A DNA stretch of 64,000 nt from Callipepla californica brunnescens (lineage: Eukaryota; Chordata; Aves; Galliformes; Odontophoridae): positions 34,412,842 to 34,476,841 of the forward strand of contig JALIRH010000003.1 of assembly GCA_023055505.1 (NCBI GenBank), in the 5' to 3' direction. Positions 14,152-26,022 of this stretch are shown in pieces (within the stretch, counting starts at the first letter, position 1; every line of letters begins with the position of its first letter). Made by a program: the position numbers and the translations under genes. A model generated the notes under the pieces. The model ran no database searches. It worked only from the letters and a program-made list of their open reading frames with translations, and was not told where the DNA came from.

Positions 14152-14290
14152 TCATAGAATTGATTGAGTTGGAAGGGACCCTTAAAAGCCATCTAGTCCA
14201 GTTCCCCTGCAATGAACGGGGACACCTACAGCTATATCAGAGTGCTCAGACCCCTATCCAGCCTGGCCTCTCTGGGCAACTCAGAAAGCA
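14152..14290 (-). mobile_element. CR1 LINE, 3' fragment
   Basis: Inverted CR1 3' end: 'catagaattgattgagttgg' then 'aagggacccttaaaagccat', 'ctagtccagttcccctgcaa' and 'ccctatccagcctggcc'. This is the reverse complement of the standard chicken CR1 tail. Confidence 0.9.
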
Positions 14291-17200
14291 GCTCAGAAAA
14301 AGAGAAGCCTGCTCTGAGGAACCTGAAATCTGAATTTCCTAGACAAAATAAAATGAGGCAGAAAGAATTTCAGCAGCTATAAAGATCTGAGATGCAAAGA
14401 ATGCATGCAATAGTTTCAACACAGTGTCAAGGGGAAGATTACAGTACAGCAGAAACTGCCTCTACAGTCTTGGAGCACTAAGAGATTAAAGTGATCACAG
14501 GACTGCACCAATCTGCTTCTTTGTAAATTCAACAGTTAAGAAGAAGGAAAAAAGTAAATGAAGCAGACAAGCATTGAGATTTTGCGTGTGACTGCAGTGA
14601 AAGCTCTACAAAGCTCTAAAATCCCTGACCAGCTGCCCTCAGGCAACTGAATCCTGCATATTAAAAATCACACATCCTAAGCTTTGCAAGAGTTCCTGCT
14701 AGAAGAATAAAGAAATATAAAGTGCAGACTGCTTGAGCAGGTATGAGCTGCTTCACACAGGGCATGGCCCTGGCACGTCACAAAGGCAGGATTACACCAT
14801 GTGTTAATCTGTCAAGTGTGGCTGTGCATGTGTGTATGGTTGCAATCCTGTGGATCTATAACTTAGTCTTCCCCTGGTGGGAAGTGCCAAATCTTTCTTC
14901 TGTTGGGAAATTCTCTTTGAGATTTGCAAATGCTCCTCTGTTCTTTCCTGCTGTGAAGCAGAAGTTCCAAATTACATTTCTGTAGCATTAGCTGTGATCC
15001 ACTATGGCTGTGGGTTGGTTATTCTAAGCTCTGTAACAATAACACAAAAAAGTGTAAAAGATGCTGAGGCTTCTGCATCACTTTATTGGAATCCTCCTTC
15101 CTTCTGCAAGATCTTTTGGGCCCTCAGATGTGCTGTAGGGCACAAAACAAGCTCAGAGGCAGGAATCTGCAGGAACTGCACTGTTGCTTTTAGGCATGTA
15201 CAGGAGCTGCTGTGGAGCTGAATACCAAGAGCTGCCTGTGCTGACCAGAGGACTGGGGAGCTCTGCTGACAGCCTGAGCAGCATGTGCAAATGCCGAGAG
15301 GCTCTGGCCAGGATTTTGCCAGCTGCAGAGAGCATTCAGCTCAAGTCCCTGACTGTAACAACATGGCACTCCTGCTTTGGAAGCCTCTGCAGTGCTCTCT
15401 GTGCCCAGGGTTCAAAGTCAGTTAAGAGAAAAACTCAATAAATGGAAATCCGTGGACTGGTTTAGAAGGGATTTGTACTCCACTGGAAATGATTCAATCC
15501 GTGTTACATGGCAGAAGGAATCCTGGTGCCCCATAAAGTGAGACTGGCATTTCTTCATCAGTCAGTGCACAAGTGTTGAGTTAATTCCAGTGCAGCACAA
15601 CATGGATGACAAACAAAGCATTGCCCTGGTTATAAATTCCATCCAGCATTAATAATCCTGAACACAAGTTGATATGTAAGCAAGAGGTTGAGGAGTTACA
15701 TGCAGAGACTCAGAATGGTCATATAGGCTAACAACTTAAGTGTGAATGATGCAGCACTAGAAGGACAGGGATTTATTTATGCAAGCAGCCTAGCTGAACA
15801 GGAAGAAAAACTGTAGCATGATGTTCGAGGGAAAAAATGCGAGCTGGCAAAATGAAGGCTTATTTGTCACATTGTGGAAGTCTGTGAAGGTTTATGCGTA
15901 GTTATCTTAAATAAATGCTTTCATGGAGGTTGCCTATATGTGAAAATGGAATATTTGAGTCAAGAAGGGTTTGGAAAGCCCTGAAGTGGCCGGGTGCAGC
16001 CAGCCAATGTAATGGCTGTCCTCAACACAGCTAGCTACAGGCAGGGCAGCTTCTGCCTCCTTCCCTTCTGCAGCTCCTCACTTGCCCACTTCTCCTCCTG
16101 TGTCACAGAAACAAAGCCTACTTGTTTCTCATGAGCCTGAACTTATTATGTGTCAGCAAATAACTTTCTCTCCAAATTCATGAGTCTTTCTGATGAAAAC
16201 TTGTTGGAGTGCTCTCATGTTTCAGAGAATGCTCAGTCCTGTTTCTCAGATTGATGGTCCAAACTCACCTGTCAATAAGTCTCAGGCCATAAACTGAGCC
16301 CTTCTCAAAGCCCTGAGATATGTTTAAAAGTCACTGTGGTATTTCTTGTGTTGGTTGTCTGGGGTTAGATATACATTTGGCTCTTTGTCTCCTAATGTTC
16401 TTCGCCCTTATATTGAACCTAGGTCAACTCTCTGCCTTTTTAGCTTAGCCATAAGAGTTGGAAATGAGTTCTGTTACTTTTAAATGAGAGACCCTGCAGC
16501 TGTTCTGCATCAGAGCTCTGGACTGTGAGCTCAGAATGTCTGTACTACAAAAGAAGCTTCAGCCAGAATCATTCCCCTTCTCTCTGTCTTAACGTGTTCT
16601 GTGCCCGTGGGCAGCTCATTTCAGTTCTGGGTTGCTGCCACCAAAAGGCTGAAGTGCTGTTGTCTGTGCTGCCTATAATGTACGCGCAGTACCCCGCAGA
16701 AGGCAAAATCCAAGCAGGATTTTGCTGCGATGGAGTAGTTTCTTTATCTAAGTTTTTGATTTTGATGGTACCATTAGGCATGCATTTCCTGACTGTTGTA
16801 CATTTAAAAATTTTGAGACCTTTCTCAACTTACTTTTTATTAATTAACTTATTAAGTTTTCAACCGTATTGAGAGAGCGGAGCAGGTGGAGTTGCAGTGA
16901 GGTATTCTCAGTTCTTATACTCCAAAGAAAAGCTTCAGTTAATGGATTTCCCTTTGTAAAATTTCATAACCTGTAGCTGCTGCTGCTGTATGGCTAGCAG
17001 CAAAGGAGCACAATGAATGATGCTGCTCAGGGGCTCCTAAGAACAAGAGTCTCCTGTGGACCAGGGCTGGTTAATGAGTGCTGCTGCTGGATCATTGGAT
17101 TTTTTGGGAGCTTGTGCCTCTTTGCCCATTACAAATTACTGCTGGTACTTCACATGCATAACAGCAGCAGCTGATGTGAAAGCATAACAAAGGAGAAAAT

Positions 17201-17412
17201 GCTCAAAATTTTGCTCTGATTAGAATTTACTGAGCATCTGTTTGAATAAATCTGACTTTTTGGATTTCTGTTACGATCCCGTAATTCCAGCTCGTGATTT
17301 CCCTCTTCTGGTAATGTCTTCTGTTCCACTTGGGAGCATGTTTGCATTCCATCTTGCTGGTTTTAGTAATGTTATTGTGCGTTTATGCTTTGGTGAGAGA
17401 AAACGGCATGCC
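14291..17412. other. Intergenic, no gene seen
   Basis: Short frames only (for example 14743-15441 and 16525-16872 on the plus strand). They are adjacent, mutually out of frame and lack splice consensus. No repeat family recognised. Confidence 0.45.
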
Positions 17413-17520
17413 ATAAAATCATAGAATCATTAGGGTTGGAAAAGACCACTGAGGTCGTGTAGCCCTACCACCAGCCCACCTCCACCACGCCACTAACCAT
17501 GTCCCTCAGTGCCACATAAT
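17413..17520 (-). mobile_element. CR1 LINE, 3' fragment
   Basis: Reverse-complement CR1 tail beginning 'aaaatcatagaatcattagg' and continuing 'gttggaaaagaccactgagg', then a diverged body with 'ccaccagcccacctccacca'. Confidence 0.88.
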
Positions 17521-18254
17521 GCTCCTTGTGTTCTGTAAAAATGGCTTTAAGAATTATGCTTTGTCCATGTAAGATGGACAAAATTAATTGAAGACGTTTG
17601 TCCCTTGCATACTGTGTATTAAAGCTTTCCCTAATGCATGGCTCAGCTGTTTCTAGAGGGGCCTCAGTGGCTTTGCATCCAGCCTGTTCCTGGCCTCCCT
17701 GCGGAGCCTGCCAAGAATGTGTCGTATGGTACCAAAGTCGCTATTGGGGTTTGGGGTATAGATGTGGAAACTGGCTTCTATCTCAGTCTTCATAAAGGGT
17801 GTTATAACTGACAGAGAGCAGAGGATTTTAAAAATATCCTTAGCATGTCCCTGTGAAGCTGGCAGCTTTGTCATCAGCCTGCTGGAATGCCTGACAGAAG
17901 AGTCAGGAGAGCCTTGCTGTCTTTTGGGGAAGTGTGGCTCATCAGGAGAGTGACGTGCAGCCTCTCCAGGAGGGGCCACTATGTTTGGGTTCCTTCCCTT
18001 CAGGTGTGTGTTAGAGGCTGGATCCCTAGGACCCCATAGAATCACTCTGCACCTCGTGAAATCTGAACTGCTCTCACCAATGATGGCTCTCAGGATTTGT
18101 AGTCTCTTTAAATTGTTTTCGGCAGAAACATCTAAAGTTTATGTCCAAACTGCAAAACTACAGGAAAAAAATATATATATGACAACACCTCTAAGTGTAA
18201 AGGAAAGATTGAGTCCCTGCTTTACAAATTGAACTCTGTCACTTTGTCTTAAAG
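17521..18254. other. Intergenic between two CR1 copies
   Basis: A minus-strand frame of 130 codons (17653-18045) has no recognisable similarity and no clear splice sites. Nothing else is seen. Confidence 0.4.
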
Positions 18255-18935
18255 ATTAAACCTAATGAGGTTCAACAAGGACAAGTACAAGGTGCTGCGC
18301 TTGGGTTGGGGCAATCCCAAGTATTTATACAGACTGGGAGAAGAACTCCTGGAGAGCAGCCCTACAGAGAAGGACCTGGGGGGTCCTGGTGGATGAGAAG
18401 CTGGACACGCAGTGTGCACTTGCAGCCCAGAGGGCCAGCTATATCCTGGGCTGCATTAAAAAAGAGGTGAGGGAGGTGATTGTTCCTCTCTACTCAGCTC
18501 TTGTGAGGCCCCATCTGGAGTACTGCGTCCAGGCCTGGGGGCTCCAGCACGACACAGAGTGCTTGGAATGGGTCCAGAGGAGGGTCACTAAAATGATCAG
18601 AGGGCTGGAGCATCTCTCCTATGAGGAAAGGTTGGGGGGAACAGGGCTTGTTTAGCTTGGAGAAGGCTCCAGGGAGACCTCATTGTGACTTTTCAGTACT
18701 TGAAGGGAGAGTATAAACAGAGGGGGAATAACTGTTCACATGGGTTGATAGTGATAGGACAAGGGGGAATGGTTTTAAACTAAGACAGGGCAGATTCAGA
18801 TTAGATATGAGGAGGAAGTTTTCGCTCAGAGAGCGGTGAGGCACTGGAACAGGTTGCCCAGAGAGGTTGTGGATGCCCCATCCCTGAAGGCATTCAAGGC
18901 AAGGCTGGATGTGGCTCTGGGCAGCCTGGATGTTC
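18255..18935 (+). mobile_element. CR1 LINE, 3' part of ORF2 and tail, 3'-truncated
   Basis: Carries the C-terminal part of the CR1 reverse transcriptase ORF. Readable pieces are [33 protein letters not shown] and [20 protein letters not shown], with at least one frame break and a stop after GGTGLV. The untranslated tail follows ('gtgaggcactggaacaggtt', 'ggctggatgtggctctgggc'). It stops short of the usual ATTCTATG 3' end near 18930. The element is inactive. Confidence 0.95.
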
Positions 18936-20944
18936 TCCGCTGCTTCCTAGAGGACTCATAGTCTCTGAGGTTCATTAGCCTGAGGTGTTCACCTTTAAAA
19001 CTGGATCTATTGCAGCCTGGGAGTTTTCCTTCAAACCAAACAGCTCCAAGAGAGCAGTGATCAGACACTAGTATGAGATAGAGAATGTTTATAAAGAAAA
19101 AATACAGAGTTTTTCTCCTTACTCATATTCTAGCTCAGTATATCTTTATATGTTTCATCAGATGTTCCTCCTGCAAATAGCTTTACGTTTATATTTATTT
19201 GTGTGGGCAATATCATGATATATTGAAAATTTTATTACTGAAATATATATAGAGGTTTATTTGCATATGTCATTAAGAGCTTATTGGGAAACCAAGCTAG
19301 TTTCGGAACAGCTGTGGCATACATTTGTATGGTCCTCTTAGTGTGGACAATCAAATTAGTAAGACTTGTTCCTTAAGTAGCATTAGCTCCATGTAACTGC
19401 TAACTGCAACAGCTGAAAAGAGATGTTCATTAACATAAATCTCTTGCCTTTGAAATTTCAGTGTTCTCCGTGTATTGAGACAAACAATTCTGTTCTTGTT
19501 GATTTCTTTAATGAAAAGCAAGATGCAGTGTCACATCAGGCAGTGTATGTATGTGTACATACAAAAATATGTTAGTGTATATATCTTTACACATGGAGAC
19601 ACAAATGTCATTTATTTTTCTCTGAAGGCTCATAGTGAGATATGCACTGTGGATTCAGTAAGTTGCTATGGATGTACGTGATGCCTAATGATTAAACAGC
19701 CCAGCCCAGCAGCATTTCACCAAGTGCTTCTCCAAAATACAAATTCTTCCAAGGAGTGATTTATAATTTAGACCTGTAAAGCGGTTTCCTGGATAGTATT
19801 TGTTTCTTATGTGTAATGTGGTCTGAAATCTGTTTTCTGATCCAGCTCTCAGCAGTTGTCTCTGAAATGGGTTTGGTGATGGATGCTGGCAAGCTGCCTA
19901 AAAATGACTAGATATTCTGCCTCTCTAACATCTGTTTCCAGAGTAGTGACTTAGTGTCTAGCATCGTGTTAATGTCACACAGGGAAGGAAACGGGGTGAG
20001 AGAGTCACTAATCAAAAATGACTTGTTCTGAACTCCCTGAAGAACTATGGAGCCAACTGCCTGGTCTGGATCCTCCTCTTCAATAAAGCCTTACAGTCCC
20101 TTTTCAGAGAAGGTCTTGATCAAGCAGAGCAGGTTTTGGGATTGCTTTCCTGAATAGGAAAAGAATCAAAACTTGTCGGAGGCTTGAGTGAGAAGAGATG
20201 TGTTGAGAAATTTAAAAAGGTGGGGTGGGTAGGAAGCTAGAGGCAGGTACTCAGAGCAGTGGTGGGACCATTGTTATGGGAAGGTGCTGCAGCAAACCTC
20301 TGACCAAAGGAATGAAAGCAGAAGTCTTTCTTCCTGCATTATCTTCAGTGACCTGAGTCTCATTGTCCCATCCCATCATCAGGGTAAGGCTCCTCTCCTC
20401 TTTCATGCCCGACAGAGCCTCCCATGCAGTGCAGTTCCATAACTCCTGCTGAATTTTGCTGAATTTTCTCCCCACTAGCCCCCGTGGAACTGGGCTTTTT
20501 CCCACTTTTGCGTGGCTCTCCTTTTGTTTCCCAGAACTGAAATGACAGCTAGCCAGTGGAGCCGAGTCCCAGCCCGCTGTCTGTGAGCTGCCTCTAGAGT
20601 TCTGGCACCACGCAGCAGTCATTACCACAAAATACTTTGTTTTTAATACTTCGAATTATCTCAGGAAAGGTTTGCCTTGTGTTGATCAGCAATAAATGTA
20701 TGATTGGGAAACACTTTATTTCTAATCTCTGTGATGCTAGATGGCTACAGAGGCCATGAACTAACTTCTTGTTCTTCTGCGGAAACAACATTAGTCTGAC
20801 TTCCCCAGTGTGGAAATATAGATGGAAATTTAATGGATGTGTTATACAGTACCAGAGACAAATAATCTGACTATACTAGGGCTGGAAGGGAATTTACACT
20901 GTTAAAGCCCAAATAGGTTTGAAGTTGGCAAAATCTGTGTGGCA
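18936..20944. other. Intergenic, no gene seen
   Basis: AT-rich for the first kilobase. A 125-codon minus-strand frame at 20251-20628 has no flanking splice consensus that fits and no recognised product. Confidence 0.45.
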
Positions 20945-21060
20945 GTTTCACAGACTTGCACAGTGTTCAGGCCAGAAGGAAAGGTTAGAGCCTCTAATCT
21001 GACATCAGGTGAGACTCCAGCCATAGATTTCACCTGTCTTCTTCCTGTCTTAAGTCTCTT
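20945..21060 (-). mobile_element. Candidate ancient CR1/L3-like remnant
   Basis: The string 'gtgttcaggccagaaggaaa' followed by 'gcctctaatctgacatc' resembles the tail of an old CR1 type shared with turtles and crocodilians ('aaggccagaagggacca...tctagtctgacctcctg', from memory). It is much more diverged than the other CR1 copies in the window. Confidence 0.45.
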
Positions 21061-22054
21061 CTTACATGACAGCAGATTCTATATTATTATTGGGTAGTTC
21101 CTAAGTCTATCTTCTCCTTCAAACCATTTAGATCTTGTTTATTATACACTGTGCAAGTTTCAAAATGTCATTACTGTAGAGAATGCAATACAATATTATC
21201 ACGATTTTCAGGGAAAGCTGATTCGTTCTTCCAATTACTGCTAATGAGAGAGTTAAAGAGCTTTCCTTTCCACCTCTGAACTTCAGACTTCTAACTGTAG
21301 CTTACAACTCTGTTCTGTTGGGCTCCTTAAATGAACAGTGAGGTGGTGTTTTTAGCATGGTTCTCCGCTGATATTTAGCATATGCAGATTTAGGGGAAAA
21401 AATGTTATACTGGTATCTATATTGGTCGTGCAGCGTTTAACTGCCTGGAAGCCACTCATCTGCAATTTGAACTTCTGTACCTAGGAGCACCACATAAGAA
21501 AAGCTAGAGGAAAGCTGTTCCACAGTACCCACCCTGTACAGTGCAGAAACAGTTACATCCTTCTGCCTGGACCCAGTACCAATAGCTCCCTGTGCCACAA
21601 CTCCTGGTCCCCAGCTCAGGTGAACGCGCTGCTCGAAAACAAAACGTCAGCTCTTGGCTCCATGCAGTGGTTAATATAAGCATCAGTAACTGGGTGGCTA
21701 ATTATAGGTAGTTGTCTACATGCAAGAACTTTCTTCACATCCTTTTTTCAACCATCGTTAACTCCCTCCATGTGGAGGTCTTGAAAGTGATTCTCATGCT
21801 TTTAGGGATTACACGTGGCTGGGTTCATAAACATAGCTCAGTATATGAAGGCAGGTGCACATGCTGTGGTATGTGTGAGGATTCTCTTCAGAAAGGCGAA
21901 CCTGTATGTGAAATGTACTTCAGAAAGACTCAACAATCACGGGTTAATCCCGGTACCGTAACCAACACACAAATCTAATTTTCAAGAAATAATCACAAAC
22001 CAGAAAAAGATAAGGGTCAATAATTTAGAGGAGGTAAACTTTTTTTTTTTTATT
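21061..22054. other. Intergenic, no gene seen
   Basis: No exon or repeat that I can support. Confidence 0.4.
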
Positions 22055-22160
22055 ACTTGAATAATTCTAACTACAACGAAGCAAGTCTGCAGAAATGACA
22101 AAATGCAGCAAACTGAATATACTCTGCAAAGAGAGAAGCTGTATGACAGAAGAAAATAGG
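22055..22160. repeat. Local segmental duplication block A
   Basis: Block A has 'attacttgaataattctaac' then 'gcagaaatgacaaaatgcag' and 'tctgcaaagagagaagctg'. The first part resembles 22995-23020 ('atttcttgaataattctgac'). The second part resembles 25164-25225 ('gcagaaatgacagagtgtaa' ... 'tctgcaaagacagggtttc'). These noncoding similarities accompany the exon duplication in the same region. Confidence 0.5.
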
Positions 22161-22809
22161 GAAGAGGTGGTAACAGTAACAACTGAGGTTAATGGGAGCT
22201 CCTCGTAACACTGTTGCTATCTGAAAAGTTCTCAATCTCAGACAGCCAACTGGAAGCCACTACGTAAAACAGCTCTAGAATAAACATGAAGTGTTTCATT
22301 GATTTTTGGAGCATGTGTTGGAAATGAAAACGTGGATAGAGAAACACTGTCAAAGAACCTGCCTTGGCATATTTACTGGGGAAAAAATTAAGAGAAATGA
22401 GAGCCAGCACAATTATTATTTTTGGTTTTTTTTGTTTGTTTGTTTTATGCCAGACGCTTTATTTTGGTACTGGAAGAAAAAAAACACCAAAACTAATTAA
22501 TGTTTGTGCTCTTTTAACATACTCTGGGAAGTTTTGCTTTATCTGGCCTTGAAATCTTTCACAAAGCAGTTATAGCAGGTTTTTCATGAGTGCTGAGTGT
22601 ATAGCAATGCTGTTCCATTCAGGAACAATACAGGTGAGTCTTTCTCTAAGATCCTGGAAAGAGCCGTACATGTCGGTTTAAGGTTCAGCTGACAAAATGT
22701 GAGTTGACTGCTACAGTCTGAACAAGAGATAATGGATCTAACAGAAACAGTAATTCGTTACTGATCTCTACCTTAGCTGCAGATGAACAACTCGAACAGT
22801 GGAATTGCA

Positions 22810-22953
22810 TTAGAATTTTAACCTCTTGAGATGGGTTCTTACATCTTTAACAATACCAAATTTCCGTCTTAGTTCATTGTCTTCTTTCTGTTGTGCTACT
22901 CTTTCAGATCTTCTTTCCAGTTTTTCAGATGGTAAGGCATCCTTCTTGGGGAA
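22810..22953 (-). pseudogene. Truncated tandem copy of the 63-codon exon of the unrecognised locus
   Basis: After a GTTTCAG acceptor the minus strand reads FPKKDALPSEK, then AQQKEDNELRRKFGIVKDVR and a stop after HLKRLKF (48 codons including stop). Residues 1-39 align without gaps to the exon at 25486-25674 (FLKKAAFPSK, AQQKEDEELRKKFGIVKDIR). The homology is lost just after HLKR, so the copy lacks the acidic DFGEDSTFKWK end and the matching donor. It could be a genuine terminal exon with its own stop, or a dying duplicate. An alternative donor AAAGAT|GTAAGA lies inside it. Confidence 0.6.
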
Positions 22954-22994
22954 CTGAAACAAACAAAAAAAAAGTAGAAATTTATTGCCTTATT

Positions 22995-23045
22995 TCTTGA
23001 ATAATTCTGACTGCAAAGAACGTGACTTCAGGAATCGCCTGATAT
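22995..23045. repeat. Local segmental duplication block B
   Basis: Shares 'cttgaataattctgactgcaaagaa' type sequence with block A at 22060-22090. It lies immediately upstream (minus sense) of the truncated exon copy. Confidence 0.45.
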
Positions 23046-23689
23046 AAGCACACTGAAGCATAATTCAATTATAGCTGTCTCTTCAAGACAGGAAAACTAA
23101 AGATCAGGATTCCTACCTCAAAAATAGATTGGAGAAAGTGGTTGTACTATTGCAATAAAATGGGGAAAAATAACAACAATAAAGCGAAGCAGGAATCATC
23201 AAACTGAAAAAATGTCAAGTATTTAAACCATGCCGTTCATTCCAGATAGATCATTTTTATTCGTCACTGCCTTGTTCGTTTAGATGGATTTGATCTAATG
23301 TCCAAGCAAAATTATTTTTACAAAGTTGCTCAGTAGAATAAAGAATGGAAACAGTCTTAACTTCTTAGAAGGTAACATTTATGTTGTGTTGCTTTTGGCA
23401 CAGTGCCGGACCCCTGATGCTTGAGGAACTATTCATTCCTATCTCTAGGAATGAATTCTATATAGCTTACATGTTATTTGCCAGATGTGGAGTTTGTGGG
23501 GAAAATTACAGATGGGAACTCAGTTTTGCAAAGATAAACTGGGGCTACATAGCATGTCCATGCAGACGGTTGCCTGGAGGAAGGTTGCAATGAGGGCAAA
23601 CCAGGGTAGAAAGCAATGTACTCCATTGGGAGGGTTAGTGGGATAGGGCTCACGCTTTACACGTTTCTTTAGTTTGCACTGTACATCAA
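23046..23689. other. Candidate intron of the 22-28 kb locus
   Basis: AT-rich with no exon seen. Calling it intron depends on the exons at 22.8 and 25.5 kb belonging to one transcript, which is inferred. Confidence 0.3.
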
Positions 23690-23960
23690 GAAGGCAATTG
23701 TTTTATATCTGAGCAGTGTATGGGGACTGCTGAGTCACGGCCTGAACCACTGATTGAGCACCTGAAGGAAAGACCCGTTCAGCCCTGGGAGCACAGGTGA
23801 AAACAATTCATCTGTGTGATCAAAACGGGTGGAGCCAGGCTGCACTGCTCTTAGACCTCATTTAAGGGCTGACTGGCCCTGAGGAAGGATTTCTTGTTGG
23901 AGATGTCTCCTTTGGAGTTCTTTCCCTGCCAGCCTGGATTTTTGGAGACAGGTAAGCATT
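23690..23960 (+). promoter_or_regulatory. LTR-like or first-exon-like segment with strong splice donor
   Basis: More GC-rich than its surroundings. It has a TATA-like 'catttaaggg' at about 23859, followed some 90 nt on by a strong donor, GAGACAG|GTAAGC near 23950. The layout resembles an LTR U3/R boundary or a short noncoding first exon on the plus strand. No family recognised. Confidence 0.25.
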
Positions 23961-25118
23961 CATTTTTCCTTCTTTTTGTAGCATCTGCTTGTTTGTGCTG
24001 GTCCCTTTGCCTTTAAAGAGCAGGAAGCTTGCTGTCAGTAAAGATACAAATTCATTGATGGGTAGAGGAATCTGTAAGGATTTTCTGTCCTTCTAATAAA
24101 ATATATATATTTTTTTAATAAAACCTAGGAACTCAAAACCCTGAAGACTTTTTCTAAAATATGCTGGTAAATTTACTAATAAAAACAAGATAGTGTGTTA
24201 AGTTTATCATGCTATGTTAAAGTGATCATAAATAGAAAAAAATAACAGCCAAAAAAACAATGGCTCAATTTATACTTGATGGATAGCGCTCTACTCAGTT
24301 GAACTCATGCTACTTCCAGCGTTTCTATTAACTTTGCTCTCACAAAATGAGAGAATGCTACTGGGATGTATTTGCATCTGCACACAGCTAGCAACATGTA
24401 GTGCTTGGCTTCCAGTATACACATTCAGAATGCAATGCATGTCCTATTTTTGTACTCTAGTTTCATGAGACAACAGTACAAACAATGTACCAGGTTAAGG
24501 TATGAACACTAGGAACTCTATTTTATGCCTAGGTAGTTTGCCAGCAGTTTATATTGACATCTACAGCATTAGGCTGTTAAAAGTAAAATTAAGGACTGAG
24601 CCATCAGTCATTTGAGTAATGCTGGATTACTGTGCAAAAAGATCCATCCAGTTCCTATGAATACCTCATAGGGCCTTGCTGCATTTTTTTCCAGTGACGT
24701 CAAGAGAAACAACCTCTGGTGAACAATAAACTGCTAGGCTCAGTTCTTCGTTATATTTTACTAGCTGCAGTTAAAAAGTAAGAAGGTTTAACTGTGTCAA
24801 AGTGACTGCAGTTTAAAAGGTGAACTTCTGAAATAGCAGTATTTCACATGGCAAATGACAGGGGCATTTAATTCAGCAGGTAATGCAAAGCAATCTGTGT
24901 AATGACAACAGCAGTGAGCAGTGGAGGAGTGTTTTTCTGTATGTATCATGCGGTGCTCCTCCCACAGCTGTGGGAGCCTGCTGTCTCCATCTCTTTTTCA
25001 CTAGTGGAGGAGTCGTGATGCTCAGGCTGTAACAATGAACTCACTCAACAGAAGAGATTCTGAGAGAAGGAGTGGTCAATATGTAAAATTCTAATTTTGG
25101 GGAAATTATCTGGATAAG
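23961..25118. other. Candidate intron or intergenic, no gene seen
   Basis: AT-rich with no open frame of note on either strand. Confidence 0.4.
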
Positions 25119-25230
25119 GCTATCTTAAGCATGATGTGTTATTCTTCACAGAAAATTCACTCAATGTTTGCAGAAATGACAGAGTGTAACAAGAGAAGGT
25201 AATCTGCAAAGACAGGGTTTCCTGACTTTC
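25119..25230. repeat. Local segmental duplication block C
   Basis: The part 'gcagaaatgacagagtgtaa' to 'tctgcaaagacagggtttc' aligns with block A at 22100-22150 with scattered substitutions and small indels. Confidence 0.45.
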
Positions 25231-25485
25231 AGTACCAGATATATATGCATTCTTGTGTATTGGTGCTGTAAATCTTTATATAAACATTAAGTTCTCAAAT
25301 AGAAAACATTTTATGACAAGGGATCAAAAAGCCCAAAAGTGTTGAAGGGAGCGCTAACAATGTGTAATGATCACTTCAAGGTGATGAACACTTTATATTT
25401 TTATGTTGAGAATTAAATGTCCTTTGTTGTATACGGACAAAAGTGTCCTATGAGACACTTTCCATTTCTCAGTCCTGGTGGTTAC

Positions 25486-25674
25486 CTTCCATTTAAATGT
25501 AGAATCTTCACCAAAATCCTCTTTAAGTTCACTGGGATTTGTCCGTGTGACATGGACTCTTATATCTTTAACAATACCAAATTTCTTTCTTAGTTCTTCG
25601 TCTTCTTTCTGTTGTGCTTCTCTCTCATCTCTGTTTTGCGGTTCTTTGGATGGGAAAGCAGCCTTCTTGAGGAA
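25486..25674 (-). CDS. Unrecognised protein, internal exon (63 codons, phase 0-0)
   Basis: A 189-nt minus-strand exon between a strong acceptor (TTTCTTGTTTCAG) and donor (TGGAAG|GTAACC), open throughout. It reads FLKKAAFPSKEPQ, then a charged helix-like stretch (RDEREAQQKEDEELRKKFG), IVKDIRVHVTR and an acidic end, EDFGEDSTFKWK. The charged part may form a short coiled coil. Residues 1-39 recur at 22810-22953, and conservation between copies is strongest in the charged helix and KFGIVKD. The exon's phase-0 start fits directly onto the phase-0 end of the 948-nt exon at 26414-27361. I do not recognise the family; the function is unknown. Confidence 0.65.
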
Positions 25675-25959
25675 CTGAAACAAGAAAACATAGAACTTTA
25701 CTCCCTGAAAGTGAATGTTGGATAGCAGTTTTCCTCCTGACTCAGTTTCTTTCACAGCTTGTTTCTAGATTCTTTTCCACCTCAGTGCTATAAGGAGGTA
25801 TCAACTTAATTCAGGGTTCAGTCAATTCAATTCATCTCTTGCCAGCTAGGACTTTCTCTCTTTAATTTCACTGTTATTTTAAAATATGATCATGATGACA
25901 CTCAGTGCCTCTTTCTAGAAACTACTTCTCCCTTGGGAGTGGCGAAATACTGGTGATAG

Positions 25960-26022
25960 GTGGACAGCTGGACTGGAAGATCTTGGAGATCTTTTCCAAC
26001 CATGGTGATTGTACGATTATCT
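25960..26022 (+). mobile_element. CR1 LINE, 3'-terminal fragment
   Basis: 'ctggactggaagatcttgga' and 'gatcttttccaaccatggtg' followed by 'attgtacgatta' form a worn CR1 3' end in plus orientation. It lies in the presumed intron between the two exons of the unrecognised minus-strand locus. Confidence 0.8.

Noticed and set aside
20251..20628. 125-codon minus-strand frame
   Set aside because: No flanking splice sites in frame, no family features; probably chance.
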